Shown here in pieces: positions 9,229 to 19,000 of a DNA stretch of 64,000 bases. How positions within the stretch are numbered: the first letter of the stretch is position 1; every line of letters begins with the position of its first letter. The notes below the pieces were generated by a model, which saw only the letters and a list, made by a program, of their open reading frames with translations, had not been told where the DNA came from and made no database searches. The stretch spans positions 62,001-126,000 of the forward strand of contig NZ_JAGHRJ010000006.1 of assembly GCF_017743865.1 (NCBI RefSeq), written 5' to 3'. The stretch comes from Labrenzia sp. R4_2. GTDB lineage: Bacteria; Pseudomonadota; Alphaproteobacteria; Rhizobiales; Stappiaceae. The position numbers and the translations under genes were made by a program.

Positions 9229-9731
9229 TGTTCCGGAAGATCGGCAACCACAAAGCCGCTGTCTAGATTGATCTCCGGAACAAAGTCCCTGGTGAAGGGA
9301 ATATAGAAGGTCTTGCCGCGTTTCGGCCGGATCTCCAGGAGATCGCCTGCGCCAAAATCCTGCACCGCCACGATCTTGCCGAGCGGCTCACCCTGCGGGT
9401 CCTTCACATCCAGCCCGTTCAGATCGGAATAATAGAACTCGTCTTCGTCTGTCTCGGGAAGCTGGTCCCGGTCGATGTAAAGCTCGGTACCGTTGAGCTC
9501 TTCCGCCCTGTTGCGGTCGGTCACTTCCTTGAATTTCGTGACGACAACCGTCTTTTGCACTCGCGCACTCACCACTTCAAAGGACTGCTTGCCGTCCTTT
9601 GTGGTCAGCACACCGTAGTCGGTGAAGGAAAGCGGGTCATCGCCGAACGGCTTGACCCGCACTTCCCCGCGAACGCCATGCGCCGCGCCGATTTTAGCCA
9701 TCAGCACCTTTTGTGTCTCTTTGGAGCTCAT
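9171..9731 (-). CDS. rimM: Ribosome maturation factor RimM
   Basis: 186 residues. RimM binds S19 and helps assemble the 30S head domain. The N-terminal motif AKIGAAHGVRGEVRVKPF and the PRC-barrel segment LGKIVAVQDFGAGDLLEI are diagnostic, as is the FYIPFTRDFVPEI segment. It lies 44 nt after rpsP on the same strand, the conserved order. The C-terminal tail after EHYLSDE is acidic and extended, and the DNA for it overlaps the convergent VanZ-like gene by 58 bases. Confidence 0.96.
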   Translation of the reverse strand: MSSKETQKVLMAKIGAAHGVRGEVRVKPFGDDPLSFTDYGVLTTKDGKQSFEVVSARVQKTVVVTKFKEVTDRNRAEELNGTELYIDRDQLPETDEDEFYYSDLNGLDVKDPQGEPLGKIVAVQDFGAGDLLEIRPKRGKTFYIPFTRDFVPEINLDSGFVVADLPEHYLSDEKPDPESSTDSPDR

Positions 9732-9775
9732 CTCAAAAGGCCCTCAAGCCGTATATCTATGCGGCGTATGCAGCC

Positions 9776-10162
9776 TTATTCGGCAGCAGCTTCTTCTGTA
9801 GCTTCGGCAGCAGCGGCAGCTGCTTCTTCTTCAGCAGCCTTCTTCTCGTCGAGACGCTCTTGCGCCTTACGGCCGAGCTGGGCCTTTTTCGGGTTGTTGC
9901 GCGGCTCGCGCTTCAGGAGACCGGCAGCATCGAGGAAACGGTGCACACGATCGGTTGGCTGTGCGCCGTTGCCGAGCCAGTACTGGATCCGCTCAACGTT
10001 CAGCTGAACGCGCTCTTCGGAATCCTTCGGCAGCATCGGGTTGTAGGAACCGACTTTTTCGATAAAGCGGCCATCACGCGGAGCGCGGATGTCAGCAACA
10101 ACGATGCGGTAGTACGGGCGCTTCTTGGAACCGCCACGTGCAAGGCGAATTTTCGTAGCCAT
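9776..10162 (-). CDS. rpsP: 30S ribosomal protein S16
   Basis: 128 residues: the S16 core ([20 protein letters not shown] start) of about 80 residues plus a C-terminal extension of Lys, Glu and Ala typical of alphaproteobacteria. GGAG lies 7 nt before the ATG at 10162; the longer frame to 10213 has no such support. It lies 19 nt after the chorismate mutase gene and is followed by rimM, so it is probably part of one transcript with ffh. Confidence 0.97.
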   Translation of the reverse strand: MATKIRLARGGSKKRPYYRIVVADIRAPRDGRFIEKVGSYNPMLPKDSEERVQLNVERIQYWLGNGAQPTDRVHRFLDAAGLLKREPRNNPKKAQLGRKAQERLDEKKAAEEEAAAAAAEATEEAAAE

Positions 10163-10181
10163 TTTATTTCTCCAGTGTGTT

Positions 10182-10505
10182 TCAGTTGCCGGCTTCAGCG
10201 GCAATGGCTTCATGGTGCCGGATCACTTCGCGAACGATGAAGTTCAGAAATTTCTCGGCAAAGTCAGGATCGAGATTGGCGTCGGCCGCGAGTTTCCGCA
10301 GCCGCTCGATCTGAATTTTTTCCCGCGCCGGGTCAGCCGGCGGCAGGTCGTTTGTGGCTTTCAAGACACCCACCTTCTGGGTGCACTTGAAACGCTCTGC
10401 GAGCATGTGAATAAGCGCTGCATCGATGTTGTCGATCGAACCGCGCAAGGACTTCAGCTCATCGAGAGCCGCGCTTTGTCCCAGTTGGGTTTCAGCCTGG
10501 CTCAT
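10182..10505 (-). CDS. Chorismate mutase (AroQ type)
   Basis: 107 residues, an all-helical AroQ-class chorismate mutase that converts chorismate to prephenate for Phe/Tyr synthesis. Recognisable segments are [20 protein letters not shown] with the conserved Arg and acidic residues of the active site, then QKVGVLKA and an Arg/Glu-rich helix. The start codon overlaps the ffh stop (ATGA at 10502-10505), suggesting translational coupling. A chorismate mutase between ffh and rpsP is a recurrent arrangement in Hyphomicrobiales. Confidence 0.92.
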   Translation of the reverse strand: MSQAETQLGQSAALDELKSLRGSIDNIDAALIHMLAERFKCTQKVGVLKATNDLPPADPAREKIQIERLRKLAADANLDPDFAEKFLNFIVREVIRHHEAIAAEAGN

Positions 10506-12046
10506 CGTTTCTTACCCTTCCCCATGCCGGGAAGACCCGGCATCTTCGGACCGCCAAGGCCCGGCAGGCCCGGCATTCCTGGCGGCAGGCCCGGACCACC
10601 GAGACCCGGCATTCCGCCCGGCAGACCTTTTGGCAGGTCAACGCCACTTGGCATCTGGCCGGACTTGGCCATCTCTTCCAGCTGCTTCGGATCGACATCC
10701 GGCATACCACCGCCCATGCCGCCCATCAGCTTGCCGAGCATGCCTTTGCCCTTGCCCATCTTTTTCATCATGTCCGCCATCTGGCGGTGCATTTTCAAAA
10801 GCTTGTTGACCTCGGCCACCTCAACCCCGGAACCACTGGCGATGCGCTTTTTCCGGCTGGCTTTGAGGAGATCAGGCTTCTTGCGCTCGGTCGGGGTCAT
10901 CGATTGGATGATCGCGATCTGGCGCTTGAACATCTTGTCGTCGAGACCGGCGGCGTCGATCTGCTTTTTCATTTTGCCGACGCCCGGCAACATGCCCATC
11001 ATGCCGGACATTCCGCCCAGCTTTTCCATCTGCTTGAGCTGCTCGGCGAGATCTTCCAGGTCGAAGTGACCCTTCTGCATCTTCTTCGCCATCTTTGCGG
11101 CCTGTTCCGCATCAATGGCTTCGGCCGCTTTCTCAACGAGCGAAACAATGTCGCCCATGCCGAGGATCCGGTCGGCGATCCGTTTCGGGTGAAAGTCTTC
11201 CAGTGCGTCGGACTTTTCACCCGTACCGATCAGCTTGACCGGCTTGCCGGTGACCGCCTGCATGGAAAGCGCAGCCCCGCCGCGCCCGTCACCGTCCATA
11301 CGGGTCAGAGCAATACCGGTGATTCCAACGCGCTCGTCAAAGTTTTGGGCCAGATTGACGGCGTCCTGACCGGTCAAACTGTCGGCAACAAGAATGATTT
11401 CATGCGGATTGGCGGCGGCCTTGACCTCGGCCATTTCCACCATCAGCGGCTCGTCGATGTGGATCCGGCCGGCGGTGTCGAGGAGAACCACGTCATAGCC
11501 GCCGAGCTTGGCTGCGGACATGGCCCGGTTGGCAATCTCGACCGGGCCCTGGCCTTCGATGATCGGCAGAGTGTCGACGTCGTTTTGCTCACCCAGGATT
11601 TTCAGCTGCTCTTGCGCGGCCGGACGGCGGGTGTCGAGCGAGGCCATCAACACCTTGCGCTTGTCGCGCTGGGTGAAACGGCGGGCAATCTTGGCCGTGG
11701 TGGTGGTCTTACCGGAACCTTGAAGGCCGACCATCATGATCGCGACCGGCGCCGGTGCATTCAGGTCAATCGGTTGACCTTCTTCACCGAGCATTTCGAC
11801 AAGCTGGTCGTGAACAATCTTCACCACCATCTGACCTGGGGTGACGGATTTGACGACCTCCGCGCCAACGGCACGGTGACGGACCTTGTCGGTGAAAGAG
11901 CGAACGATCGGCAGGGCGACGTCGGCCTCGATCAGCGCGCGGCGAATTTCGCGCAACGCTTCGTTGACGTCGTTTTCCGACAGCGCACCGCGGCCGGTGA
12001 GCTTGTCAAAAATACCGCTTAGTCGATCGGACAGGCTTTCAAACAT
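10502..12046 (-). CDS. ffh: Signal recognition particle protein (SRP54 homologue)
   Basis: 514 residues: N domain, G domain with GLQGSGKTTTTAKIA, DTAGR and TRMDGDGRGGAALS, then the Met-rich M domain that binds signal peptides and 4.5S RNA (KMHRQMADMMKKMGKGKGM). With FtsY (50416-51813) it targets nascent inner-membrane proteins. The last 50 or so residues form an unusual Gly/Pro/Met/Leu-rich tail with repeated GMPGL and PGLPGLGG units ending in KGKKR. ATG 12046 is chosen, with AAGGA upstream; TTG 12049 is adjacent. Confidence 0.97.
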   Translation of the reverse strand: MFESLSDRLSGIFDKLTGRGALSENDVNEALREIRRALIEADVALPIVRSFTDKVRHRAVGAEVVKSVTPGQMVVKIVHDQLVEMLGEEGQPIDLNAPAPVAIMMVGLQGSGKTTTTAKIARRFTQRDKRKVLMASLDTRRPAAQEQLKILGEQNDVDTLPIIEGQGPVEIANRAMSAAKLGGYDVVLLDTAGRIHIDEPLMVEMAEVKAAANPHEIILVADSLTGQDAVNLAQNFDERVGITGIALTRMDGDGRGGAALSMQAVTGKPVKLIGTGEKSDALEDFHPKRIADRILGMGDIVSLVEKAAEAIDAEQAAKMAKKMQKGHFDLEDLAEQLKQMEKLGGMSGMMGMLPGVGKMKKQIDAAGLDDKMFKRQIAIIQSMTPTERKKPDLLKASRKKRIASGSGVEVAEVNKLLKMHRQMADMMKKMGKGKGMLGKLMGGMGGGMPDVDPKQLEEMAKSGQMPSGVDLPKGLPGGMPGLGGPGLPPGMPGLPGLGGPKMPGLPGMGKGKKR

Positions 12047-12458
12047 CAAAGGGTCCTTGGCTCAATTCATTTCGGGAGAACTCCCGAACCATATGGGGAA
12101 CCATCATTGAAATCCAACCGAATGCGAGGGCGCAAAGCAGTTTGACACCCGAGGGCGCATCGCGCTGTCGGATGGGAACCTCCGGGCGCTCTTTATACCT
12201 TTGCGGGTCCCGGTCGGCGGATTGAAATGTCAGTCACTCATATGGAGTTCGCGGGCTTATGCCGGAAAGAGGAAAGAGAGTCAAGGAAGGCTGCGGATTT
12301 CTGGTCTTTATCAGCGCCAGACACCGTCTGCCTTTCAGGCATCAAGCTGGTCTGGACAAAGAAACACCACGCAACAAACCGCCCCATGGCTCCAAAACAA
12401 CAAAACGGCTCCTGGATCACTCCAGAAGCCGCCTTGCGAAACGGGTCTTGAGAGCTGC
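12047..12458. other. Intergenic region between rplS and ffh, about 410 bp
   Basis: No gene is supported; plus-strand frames here (for example 12201-13064) run antisense through rplS. It contains the rplS terminator (12406-12431) and must hold the ffh promoter on the minus strand, which I could not place with confidence. Confidence 0.5.
12406..12431 (-). terminator. Terminator downstream of rplS
   Basis: Hairpin CGGCT-x-CTGGA / TCCAG-x-AGCCG with one internal mismatch. On the minus strand it is followed by TTTTGTTGTT. It lies about 30 nt after the rplS stop, so rplS seems to be transcribed separately from ffh. Confidence 0.7.
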
Positions 12459-12935
12459 TTATTCGGCAGCGGTCTCTGCAGCAGCTGCTTCTGCTTCGGC
12501 CTTTTTGGCTTCAGCCTTGGCTGCCTTTGCAGCAGCAGCTTCCGCACGGGCGTCTTCGTTGAGACGCTTGGAGCGGGCGTTGGTGTTCTCGGTGATACGG
12601 GCAGACTTACCGCGGCGGTCGCGCAGGTAGTAGAGCTTCGCACGGCGGACTTTACCGCGGCGGACAACCTCTACGCCTTCCAGCATCGGAGAGAAGATCG
12701 GGAATACACGCTCAACGCCTTCGCCGTAGGAAATCTTGCGGACGGTGAAGCTTTCGTTGATGCCGCCACCGGAACGCGCAATGCATACGCCTTCATAAGC
12801 CTGTGTACGGGTCCGGTTGCCTTCGGTGACCTTCACCAGAACGCGGACGGTGTCGCCCGGAGAAAATTCAGGAAGCTTACGCTGAGCTTCGATTTTCGCC
12901 ATTTCTTCAGCGTTCAGCTGCTCGATGATATTCAT
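12459..12935 (-). CDS. rplS: 50S ribosomal protein L19
   Basis: 158 residues: the L19 core ([31 protein letters not shown], here given in part, to [13 protein letters not shown]) followed by an Ala/Glu/Lys tail of about 45 residues. L19 sits at the 30S-50S interface. GGGA lies upstream of the ATG at 12935. In most proteobacteria rplS is the last gene of rpsP-rimM-trmD-rplS. Here it lies upstream of ffh with its own terminator, a rearranged order. Confidence 0.97.
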   Translation of the reverse strand: MNIIEQLNAEEMAKIEAQRKLPEFSPGDTVRVLVKVTEGNRTRTQAYEGVCIARSGGGINESFTVRKISYGEGVERVFPIFSPMLEGVEVVRRGKVRRAKLYYLRDRRGKSARITENTNARSKRLNEDARAEAAAAKAAKAEAKKAEAEAAAAETAAE

Positions 12936-13463
12936 GGCATGTTTCCCTTTTCAATTACAAAGCGGTCAGAGCGTCCTTGGGGTCTAAGGTGCCAAGAACG
13001 GGTTCACCAGCTTTGGGCCATGTTGTATATCCGCCGGATTTTTATGGAGTTCGGTGCCCGATAAAAAGCATCGACCAGAACACAAGGCTTCCTGCCGGAA
13101 GACACGCATTCATCCAACTTGGGCGGGCGTATACAGGATTTTCAGGCCGTTGTCATGCGGATTCTTGCCGTTTATCTCGGAAGAAGCCCGCAGAGGTCTG
13201 CGCATTGTACCCCAGAGGAACCATCTGTCCGGAATACGCGATCTTTGGTGACTACAATTGAGGATCACTCACCGCTCGACAATACTGCGTCACTAACTTG
13301 CGTGTTTCCAGACCTTCGGAACAACACAAGGCGCTGAAAACTAACGCAAGGTCAAAGGACACGCACGGCATTTCAAAAAGCTGCTTGACTCTCTGCCCGT
13401 TCTCCGGAATCAATAAGAACAAATAGAGAACAAAAACCAACGTGATTGGAATCAACGTGCACA
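12936..13463. other. Divergent intergenic region rplS / imuA, about 530 bp
   Basis: No gene is supported; a 79-codon minus-strand frame (13252-13491) with one hydrophobic stretch overlaps the SOS box and the imuA start and is rejected. The region should hold the rplS promoter (minus strand) and holds the LexA-controlled promoter of the imu operon (plus strand). Confidence 0.5.
13417..13431 (+). promoter_or_regulatory. LexA binding site (SOS box) of the imuA-imuB-dnaE2 operon
   Basis: GAAC AAATAGA GAAC, an exact match to the alphaproteobacterial LexA motif GAAC-N7-GAAC. It ends 32 nt before the imuA ATG, where a repressor would block initiation. The operon is a classic SOS target in this class. 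Confidence 0.85.
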
Positions 13464-14453
13464 ATGTCCGCCGCATCCGAACATAGCACATCTCTTGCCG
13501 AGCTGCGTCGCCGCATTGCGGATCTTGAGGGTCGCCTCCCCTTTAAGACGCAGTTTGGTCCGGCCCCTGCGACCGCCGCCAACCCGCAGGGGCCGGACAG
13601 TTTTTTGAAAGACCGTCCGGCGGACGGCAAGACGCAGGCTGAGGCCTTCGAAGCTGAGCCGCCTGGAAAGGGCGGATCAGACGATCTCGCTGCCCGGTGC
13701 CCCTTGGGGCTGGAGACTCTCGACCGGCTGTTTCAGCCCGGCAACAGCTTATCGGGCAGCGGACTGAAATTGGGGGCCTTGCATGAGGTGGTCAGCTCCG
13801 AAAGCCGCAATGCCGGGGCACTCAGTGGCTTCGGCCTTGCGCTTCTTGCACGGCTTCTGGCCATAAGGTCCGGGCCGGTTCTGGTGGTCCAGGATATCCG
13901 GGCCACTCAGGAATCCGGCCGGCTTCATGGCGCCGGGCTGCTGGACTTCGGCATTGATCCGGCCCGGCTGATCGTGGTGCGGGCGAGAAAGCTGGAAGAC
14001 GTTCTGTGGTGCCTTGAGGAAGGCGCGTCCTGCAGTGCCCTTGCCGCCGTTGCCGGCGAAATCCAGGGCGGGGAGCGTCTCGTGGATCTGACGGCAAGCC
14101 GCCGTATTTCCCTGCGGGCCAGCCGCAGCAGGGTCCCGGTCATCTTGCTCCGTCATGGGGCAATACAGGAACCGACCGCAGCCGTCACCCGCTGGCAGAT
14201 TTCTCCGGCCGCTTCAAAGGCTCCGGAGTTCTTGGAAAAAGCACCCCATGCGGGCCTTGGAGCGCCAGCATGGCACATCGACCTGACGCGGAACCGGGAG
14301 GGCCGTCCCGGCCGCCTGACCGTGGAGTGGGACCATGCGAGACAAACATTTGCCGCACCAGCGCATCCTCTCGCTCTGGATCGCGGATCTTCCCTGCGAC
14401 CGGATCCTGCGCCGGCTGCGGGTCAGCTCCACACCCTCCGCCCGGCAGGCTGA
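13464..14453 (+). CDS. imuA: ImuA, SOS mutagenesis protein
   Basis: 329 residues, first gene of the imuA-imuB-dnaE2 cassette. ImuA proteins have a RecA/SulA-like ATPase fold and support DnaE2-dependent damage-induced mutagenesis. The recognisable parts are CPLGLETLDRLFQPG...LGALHEV, a segment GPVLVVQDI, and GIDPARLIVVRARKLEDVLWCLEEG. ATG 13464 is chosen; the upstream ATG at 13446 lies closer to the SOS box and lacks a ribosome-binding site. The last 119 bases overlap imuB in another frame and encode a Pro/Ala-rich tail. Regulated by the LexA box at 13417-13431. Confidence 0.88.
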   Translation: MSAASEHSTSLAELRRRIADLEGRLPFKTQFGPAPATAANPQGPDSFLKDRPADGKTQAEAFEAEPPGKGGSDDLAARCPLGLETLDRLFQPGNSLSGSGLKLGALHEVVSSESRNAGALSGFGLALLARLLAIRSGPVLVVQDIRATQESGRLHGAGLLDFGIDPARLIVVRARKLEDVLWCLEEGASCSALAAVAGEIQGGERLVDLTASRRISLRASRSRVPVILLRHGAIQEPTAAVTRWQISPAASKAPEFLEKAPHAGLGAPAWHIDLTRNREGRPGRLTVEWDHARQTFAAPAHPLALDRGSSLRPDPAPAAGQLHTLRPAG

Positions 14454-16041
14454 ACCGCCGCTCGCCGTTTTGGAAAAAATCCGGGGCGCCCGCCGGATTG
14501 TCTCCTTGAATGAAACCGCAAGGGCCTGCGGCTTGCGTCTCGGCGAGGCGGAAGCCGATGCGCGGGCCCGAATCCCGCATCTTTTGTGTGAAGACGCCAA
14601 TCCGAAAAAGGACGCTGCCTTGCTTGGCGCTGTCGCGGACTGGTGCGCCCGCTACACGCCTTTGGTGGCGCTCGACGGCAAGGACGGGCTGTTTCTCGAC
14701 ATCACGGGTTGCGCGCACCTTTTCAAAGGAGAGGAAGCTCTTTTGAAAGATGCCTTGGAACGGCTTCACCGGCAGGGGTTTTGCGTTGCCGGTGCGATCG
14801 CTGGAACCGCAGGGGCTGCCTGGGCGGTCGCCCGCTTCGGTTCCGGCGGTGTTTTGGCGGACAGCCAAGAACGGCAAGCCCTCGCCCCCTTGCCCCTTGC
14901 AGCTCTTCGGGTGCCACCTGAAGCTGTCTCCGGCCTGAACCAGGTTGGCTTGAAAACCATTGGTCAGCTGTATGACCGGCCGCGCGCGCCGCTCACCAAC
15001 CGTTTTGGTGCAGACCTCATCCTCCGGCTTGATCAGGCGTTGGGGCTTCAAGGAGAAGCGATTTCTCCCCGGTTCGAAGCTCCGCTGATTTCCGCAGAGC
15101 GGCGGTTCTTCGATCCCATCTCACAACTCGATGACGTTAAGGCGGTCGCCCTCTCCCTGGCCGGTCAGGCCGCCAAGGCGCTGGAACGCCGGGTCGAAGG
15201 CGGGCGCGTCTTTGAATTGAGCCTGTTTCGGGTCGATGGCGCGGTTCAAAAATTCCGCGTCGGCACCAGCAGCCCGTTGCGCGACCCCAAACGCGTTCTC
15301 CGGCTATTTGCCGAAAAACTGAAGGCCGATGAAGGGGCAATTGATGCCGGCTTTGGCTACGACCTTGTCCGCCTGGATGTTCTGGTCGCCGACAAGGCCC
15401 CGGCCGTTCAATCGGCGCTGACAGCACACGGCGCAGCGGAAGCCGATGCGAGCCTGGACGATCTGGTGGACCGGTTGGGCGCCCGCTTGGGCCCTGAGCG
15501 CGTCACCCGGCTTTTGCCGGTCGACCGGCATCTGCCGGAAAGCCAGACCGGGTATGTACCGGCAGCCTTTGCCCAACAAGACGCGCTCGTCTGGTCCGGA
15601 TTTTCAAAAGGCGCGGCCGCTCCCGATCTGCACCGCGCACACTCCTCATCCAGTCCTCAACTCGGGTTTGCTGAAGACACGCGTCCGGCTGGCGGGATAG
15701 AGAACTCCAGCTGGCAGGAAGGTCTGATGACACGTCCCTTGCGGCTGATCGAACCGGCAGAAGAAGTTGAGGCTCTGGCCATGGTGCCGGACGGACCGCC
15801 GCTAAGGTTCCGCTGGCGCCGCGGCATCTACCAGGTCGTCCGCTCTGAAGGTCCGGAACGCATTGCCCCGCCCTGGTGGATTGGCGCGCACGACCGGCCC
15901 TCAGAGGCCAAGGAGGGCGTGACCCGGGATTATTTCCGCATTGAAGACACCGAAGGCCGGCGGTTTTGGCTCTACCGGGAAGGTCTTTATGAGCGCGAGA
16001 CCAGCCGCCCGCGCTGGTATCTGCAGGGTCTGTTCGCATGA
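14335..16041 (+). CDS. imuB: ImuB, Y-family polymerase-like mutasome subunit
   Basis: 568 residues. ImuB is a Y-family DNA polymerase homologue that lacks catalytic activity and links DnaE2 to the sliding clamp. Visible parts: N-terminal palm/finger segment with RACGLRLGEAEADARAR, the LFLDITGCAHLFKGEEALL segment where active polymerases carry the second acidic pair, a helix-hairpin-helix-like segment near residue 200, and a little-finger region. GGAG lies 7 nt before ATG 14335. The gene begins inside imuA and its stop overlaps the dnaE2 start (ATGA), so the three proteins are probably translationally coupled. Confidence 0.9.
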   Translation: MRDKHLPHQRILSLWIADLPCDRILRRLRVSSTPSARQAEPPLAVLEKIRGARRIVSLNETARACGLRLGEAEADARARIPHLLCEDANPKKDAALLGAVADWCARYTPLVALDGKDGLFLDITGCAHLFKGEEALLKDALERLHRQGFCVAGAIAGTAGAAWAVARFGSGGVLADSQERQALAPLPLAALRVPPEAVSGLNQVGLKTIGQLYDRPRAPLTNRFGADLILRLDQALGLQGEAISPRFEAPLISAERRFFDPISQLDDVKAVALSLAGQAAKALERRVEGGRVFELSLFRVDGAVQKFRVGTSSPLRDPKRVLRLFAEKLKADEGAIDAGFGYDLVRLDVLVADKAPAVQSALTAHGAAEADASLDDLVDRLGARLGPERVTRLLPVDRHLPESQTGYVPAAFAQQDALVWSGFSKGAAAPDLHRAHSSSSPQLGFAEDTRPAGGIENSSWQEGLMTRPLRLIEPAEEVEALAMVPDGPPLRFRWRRGIYQVVRSEGPERIAPPWWIGAHDRPSEAKEGVTRDYFRIEDTEGRRFWLYREGLYERETSRPRWYLQGLFA

Positions 16042-19000
16042 CATGGCGCCCTTCAATCACGGAGCCGCCCGCTTATGCGGAGCTGTGCGCTGCGACCAAT
16101 TTTTCCTTTCTTCACGGCGCCTCCCATCCGGAAGAACTGGCGCTTCAAGGCACACACTTGCAACTGACCGCCCTTGGCATTTGTGACCGCAATTCCATGG
16201 CCGGTGTGGTCCGGGCACATATGGCGGCAAAAGAGACCGGATTGAAGTTCGTGCCCGGTTGCCGTCTGGCGTTTCTCGACGGCACGCCGGATCTTCTTTA
16301 CTGGCCGAAAGACCGTGAGGCCTATGGCACCTTGACCCGGCTTTTGACAATCGGCAACCGGCGGGCGGAAAAGGGCGCCTGTCATCTGGCCTTGGATGAC
16401 GTGAGCCTGCTTTGCCCGGGCTCTCCAGCCGCCCTGATCCTGCCGCCGGGATTGCCGGATCCGGTCCCGGCCCTGCAGGTTTTGGAACAGCTGAAAAGCC
16501 ACTTTGAAGGCACACTCCGGCTTGCCGTCGCCCTCCACCGGAAAGCGGAAGACCGGCGGCGGCTCGCCCTTGCCCGCAACATCACGCAGACGGCGGGTGT
16601 GCCGATGCTCGCCATCAACGACACGCTCTATCATGCGCCGGACCGGCGCCCCTTGCAGGATGTTCTAACCTGCATCCGCCTGCATGAGCGGCTGGAGAGT
16701 GCCGGCCGCCAACTGCAGCAAAATGCCGAACGCCACTTGAAACCGGCAGAAGAAATCCTGCGTCTTTTTGAAAACGATCCGGCGCCTTTGCATGAAAGCC
16801 TGAAGATCCTCCAAGAGGTCCGGTTCTCGCTGGATGACCTTCGCTATGAATACCCGGAAGAACCGGCCGGGGAGAGTGCCAGCCCGCAGGCCGAACTGGA
16901 GCGGCTGACCTTGGAAGGTGCCAAACGGCGCTACCCGGAAGGCGTTCCGGACAAGATCCGGGCGACCATTGATCATGAACTGAAACTGGTCGCGGACCTC
17001 GACTACGCGCCGTATTTTTTGACCGTCTACGACATTGTCCGGTTTGCCCGCACACGCGGCATCCTATGCCAGGGCCGGGGATCAGCCGCCAACTCCGTAG
17101 TCTGCTTTTGCCTTGGCATCACCGAGGTTGACCCAACAAGAGCGGATCTCCTGTTTGAGCGTTTCATCTCACCCGAACGGCGCGAGCCGCCGGACATTGA
17201 TGTCGACTTCGAACACGAGCGGCGGGAGGAGGTCATCCAGTACATTTATGCCAAATACGGCCGCGAACGCGCCGGGCTTGCGGCCACCGTCATCACCTAT
17301 AGGTCCCGCTCCGCCCTTCGGGAGGTCGGCAAGGTGTTCGGCCTTTCAGAAGACGCGATAGCGTCCCTTGCCGGGACGGTCTGGGGGCGCGCCTCGGCCG
17401 GAACCGAAGAGGCCCAGGTGCGCGAGGCAGGGCTGGACCCGTCAGATCCCTTAATCACACAAATGCTGGAACTGGCCCGCACGCTGATCGGTTTTCCCCG
17501 GCACCTCTCCCAGCATGTTGGCGGCTTTGTCATCACCCGTGGCCGGCTCGACGAGGTCATTCCAATCCAGAACGCGGCCATGGAAGACCGCACCGTGGTG
17601 GAATGGGACAAGGATGATCTGGATGCGCTCGGGATCCTGAAAATCGACATCCTTGCACTTGGCATGCTGACCGCAATCCGTAAGGCCCTCACCATGCTGT
17701 CGGAAAACTATGGCCAGGATCTCACCATCTCCACCATCCCGGCTGAGGAGGCGCCCGTCTATGACATGTTGTGCCGGGCCGATTCTGTCGGCGTTTTCCA
17801 GGTGGAAAGCCGGGCCCAGATGACCATGCTGCCGAGGCTCAGACCACGGGCGTTCTACGATCTCGTCATCGAAGTTGCCATCGTCCGGCCCGGCCCAATC
17901 CAGGGCGATATGGTCCACCCTTACCTGCGCCGCCGTCAGGGCAAGGAGCGTGTCAGTTACCCGAGCAAGGAGCTGGAAGCCGTCCTCGGCAAGACCATGG
18001 GTGTGCCGCTGTTTCAGGAACAGGCGATGAAGATCGCCATTGTGGCCGCCGGGTTCACGCCAGGCGAAGCCGACAAGCTACGCCGCGCCATGGCGACCTT
18101 CCGAAGGGTCGGCACGATCGGCACGTTCCAGACCAAGATGATCGAGGGTATGGCAAAAAACGGCTACGACCGGGACTTTGCCGAGCGCTGTTTCCGCCAG
18201 ATCGAGGGCTTTGGCGAATACGGGTTTCCCGAAAGCCATGCGGCAAGTTTTGCGCTCCTTGTTTATGCCTCGTCCTGGATCAAGGCCTATTACCCGGATG
18301 TCTTTTGCACCGCACTTTTGAATTCCCAGCCCATGGGATTTTACGCCCCCGGACAACTGGTTCGCGATGCGCGCGAACATGGTGTGGATGTGCGCGAGGT
18401 TGATATCAACCTGTCAGAGTGGGATGCGAAACTGGAACCTGGTTGGCAGGCAGCCCGGCATCTCCACCCCCGCCACCGGGAGATGAGAGAGATCGTGCGC
18501 ACCGATCATGCGGTTCGGCTCGGTTTCCGGACCGTGAAAGGCCTCAAGCAGGACGATATTGACAAGCTGATCGAACACCGCGGTGATGGCTATGACAGCA
18601 TCCGGGATCTTTGGCTGAGATCCGGCCTCAGCCGCCCGGTGATCCTGCGCCTTGCTGAGGCCGATGCGTTCCGCTCACTCGGCCTTGACCGGCGCGCGGC
18701 GGTCTGGGCGGCGCAAGGTCTGGAAGCCGGCAATCAGCGCGACCGGCTGCCGCTGTTTGATGTTGCCGATTTTGGAGACTTGAGGCCAGAACCGGACGCA
18801 GACCTGCCGCCGATGTTGCCGGGCGCCCATGTCATGGCCGATTACCAAAGCCTGAGCTTGTCCTTGAAAGCCCATCCGGTTGCTTTTGCCCGGCCCGCGC
18901 TCGCTCGTCAGCGCGTTGTTCCCTGCATGCACCTGCCGGATATCCGCCAGGGCCGCCAGATTTCCGTGGCCGGACTGGTGCTGGTCCGCCAACGGCCCGG

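Noticed and set aside
10787-12022. 411-codon open frame on the plus strand
   Set aside because: Antisense to ffh; the His/Gly/Asp-rich translation is typical of a shadow frame.
12201-13064. 287-codon plus-strand frame over rplS
   Set aside because: Antisense to a certain ribosomal protein gene and its terminator.
13252-13491. 79-codon minus-strand frame with one hydrophobic stretch, considered as an SOS small membrane inhibitor
   Set aside because: It contains the LexA box inside its coding region and runs antisense to the imuA start, so the box cannot be its promoter.
14185-15051. 288-codon minus-strand frame over imuA/imuB
   Set aside because: Shadow of two well supported genes on the plus strand.
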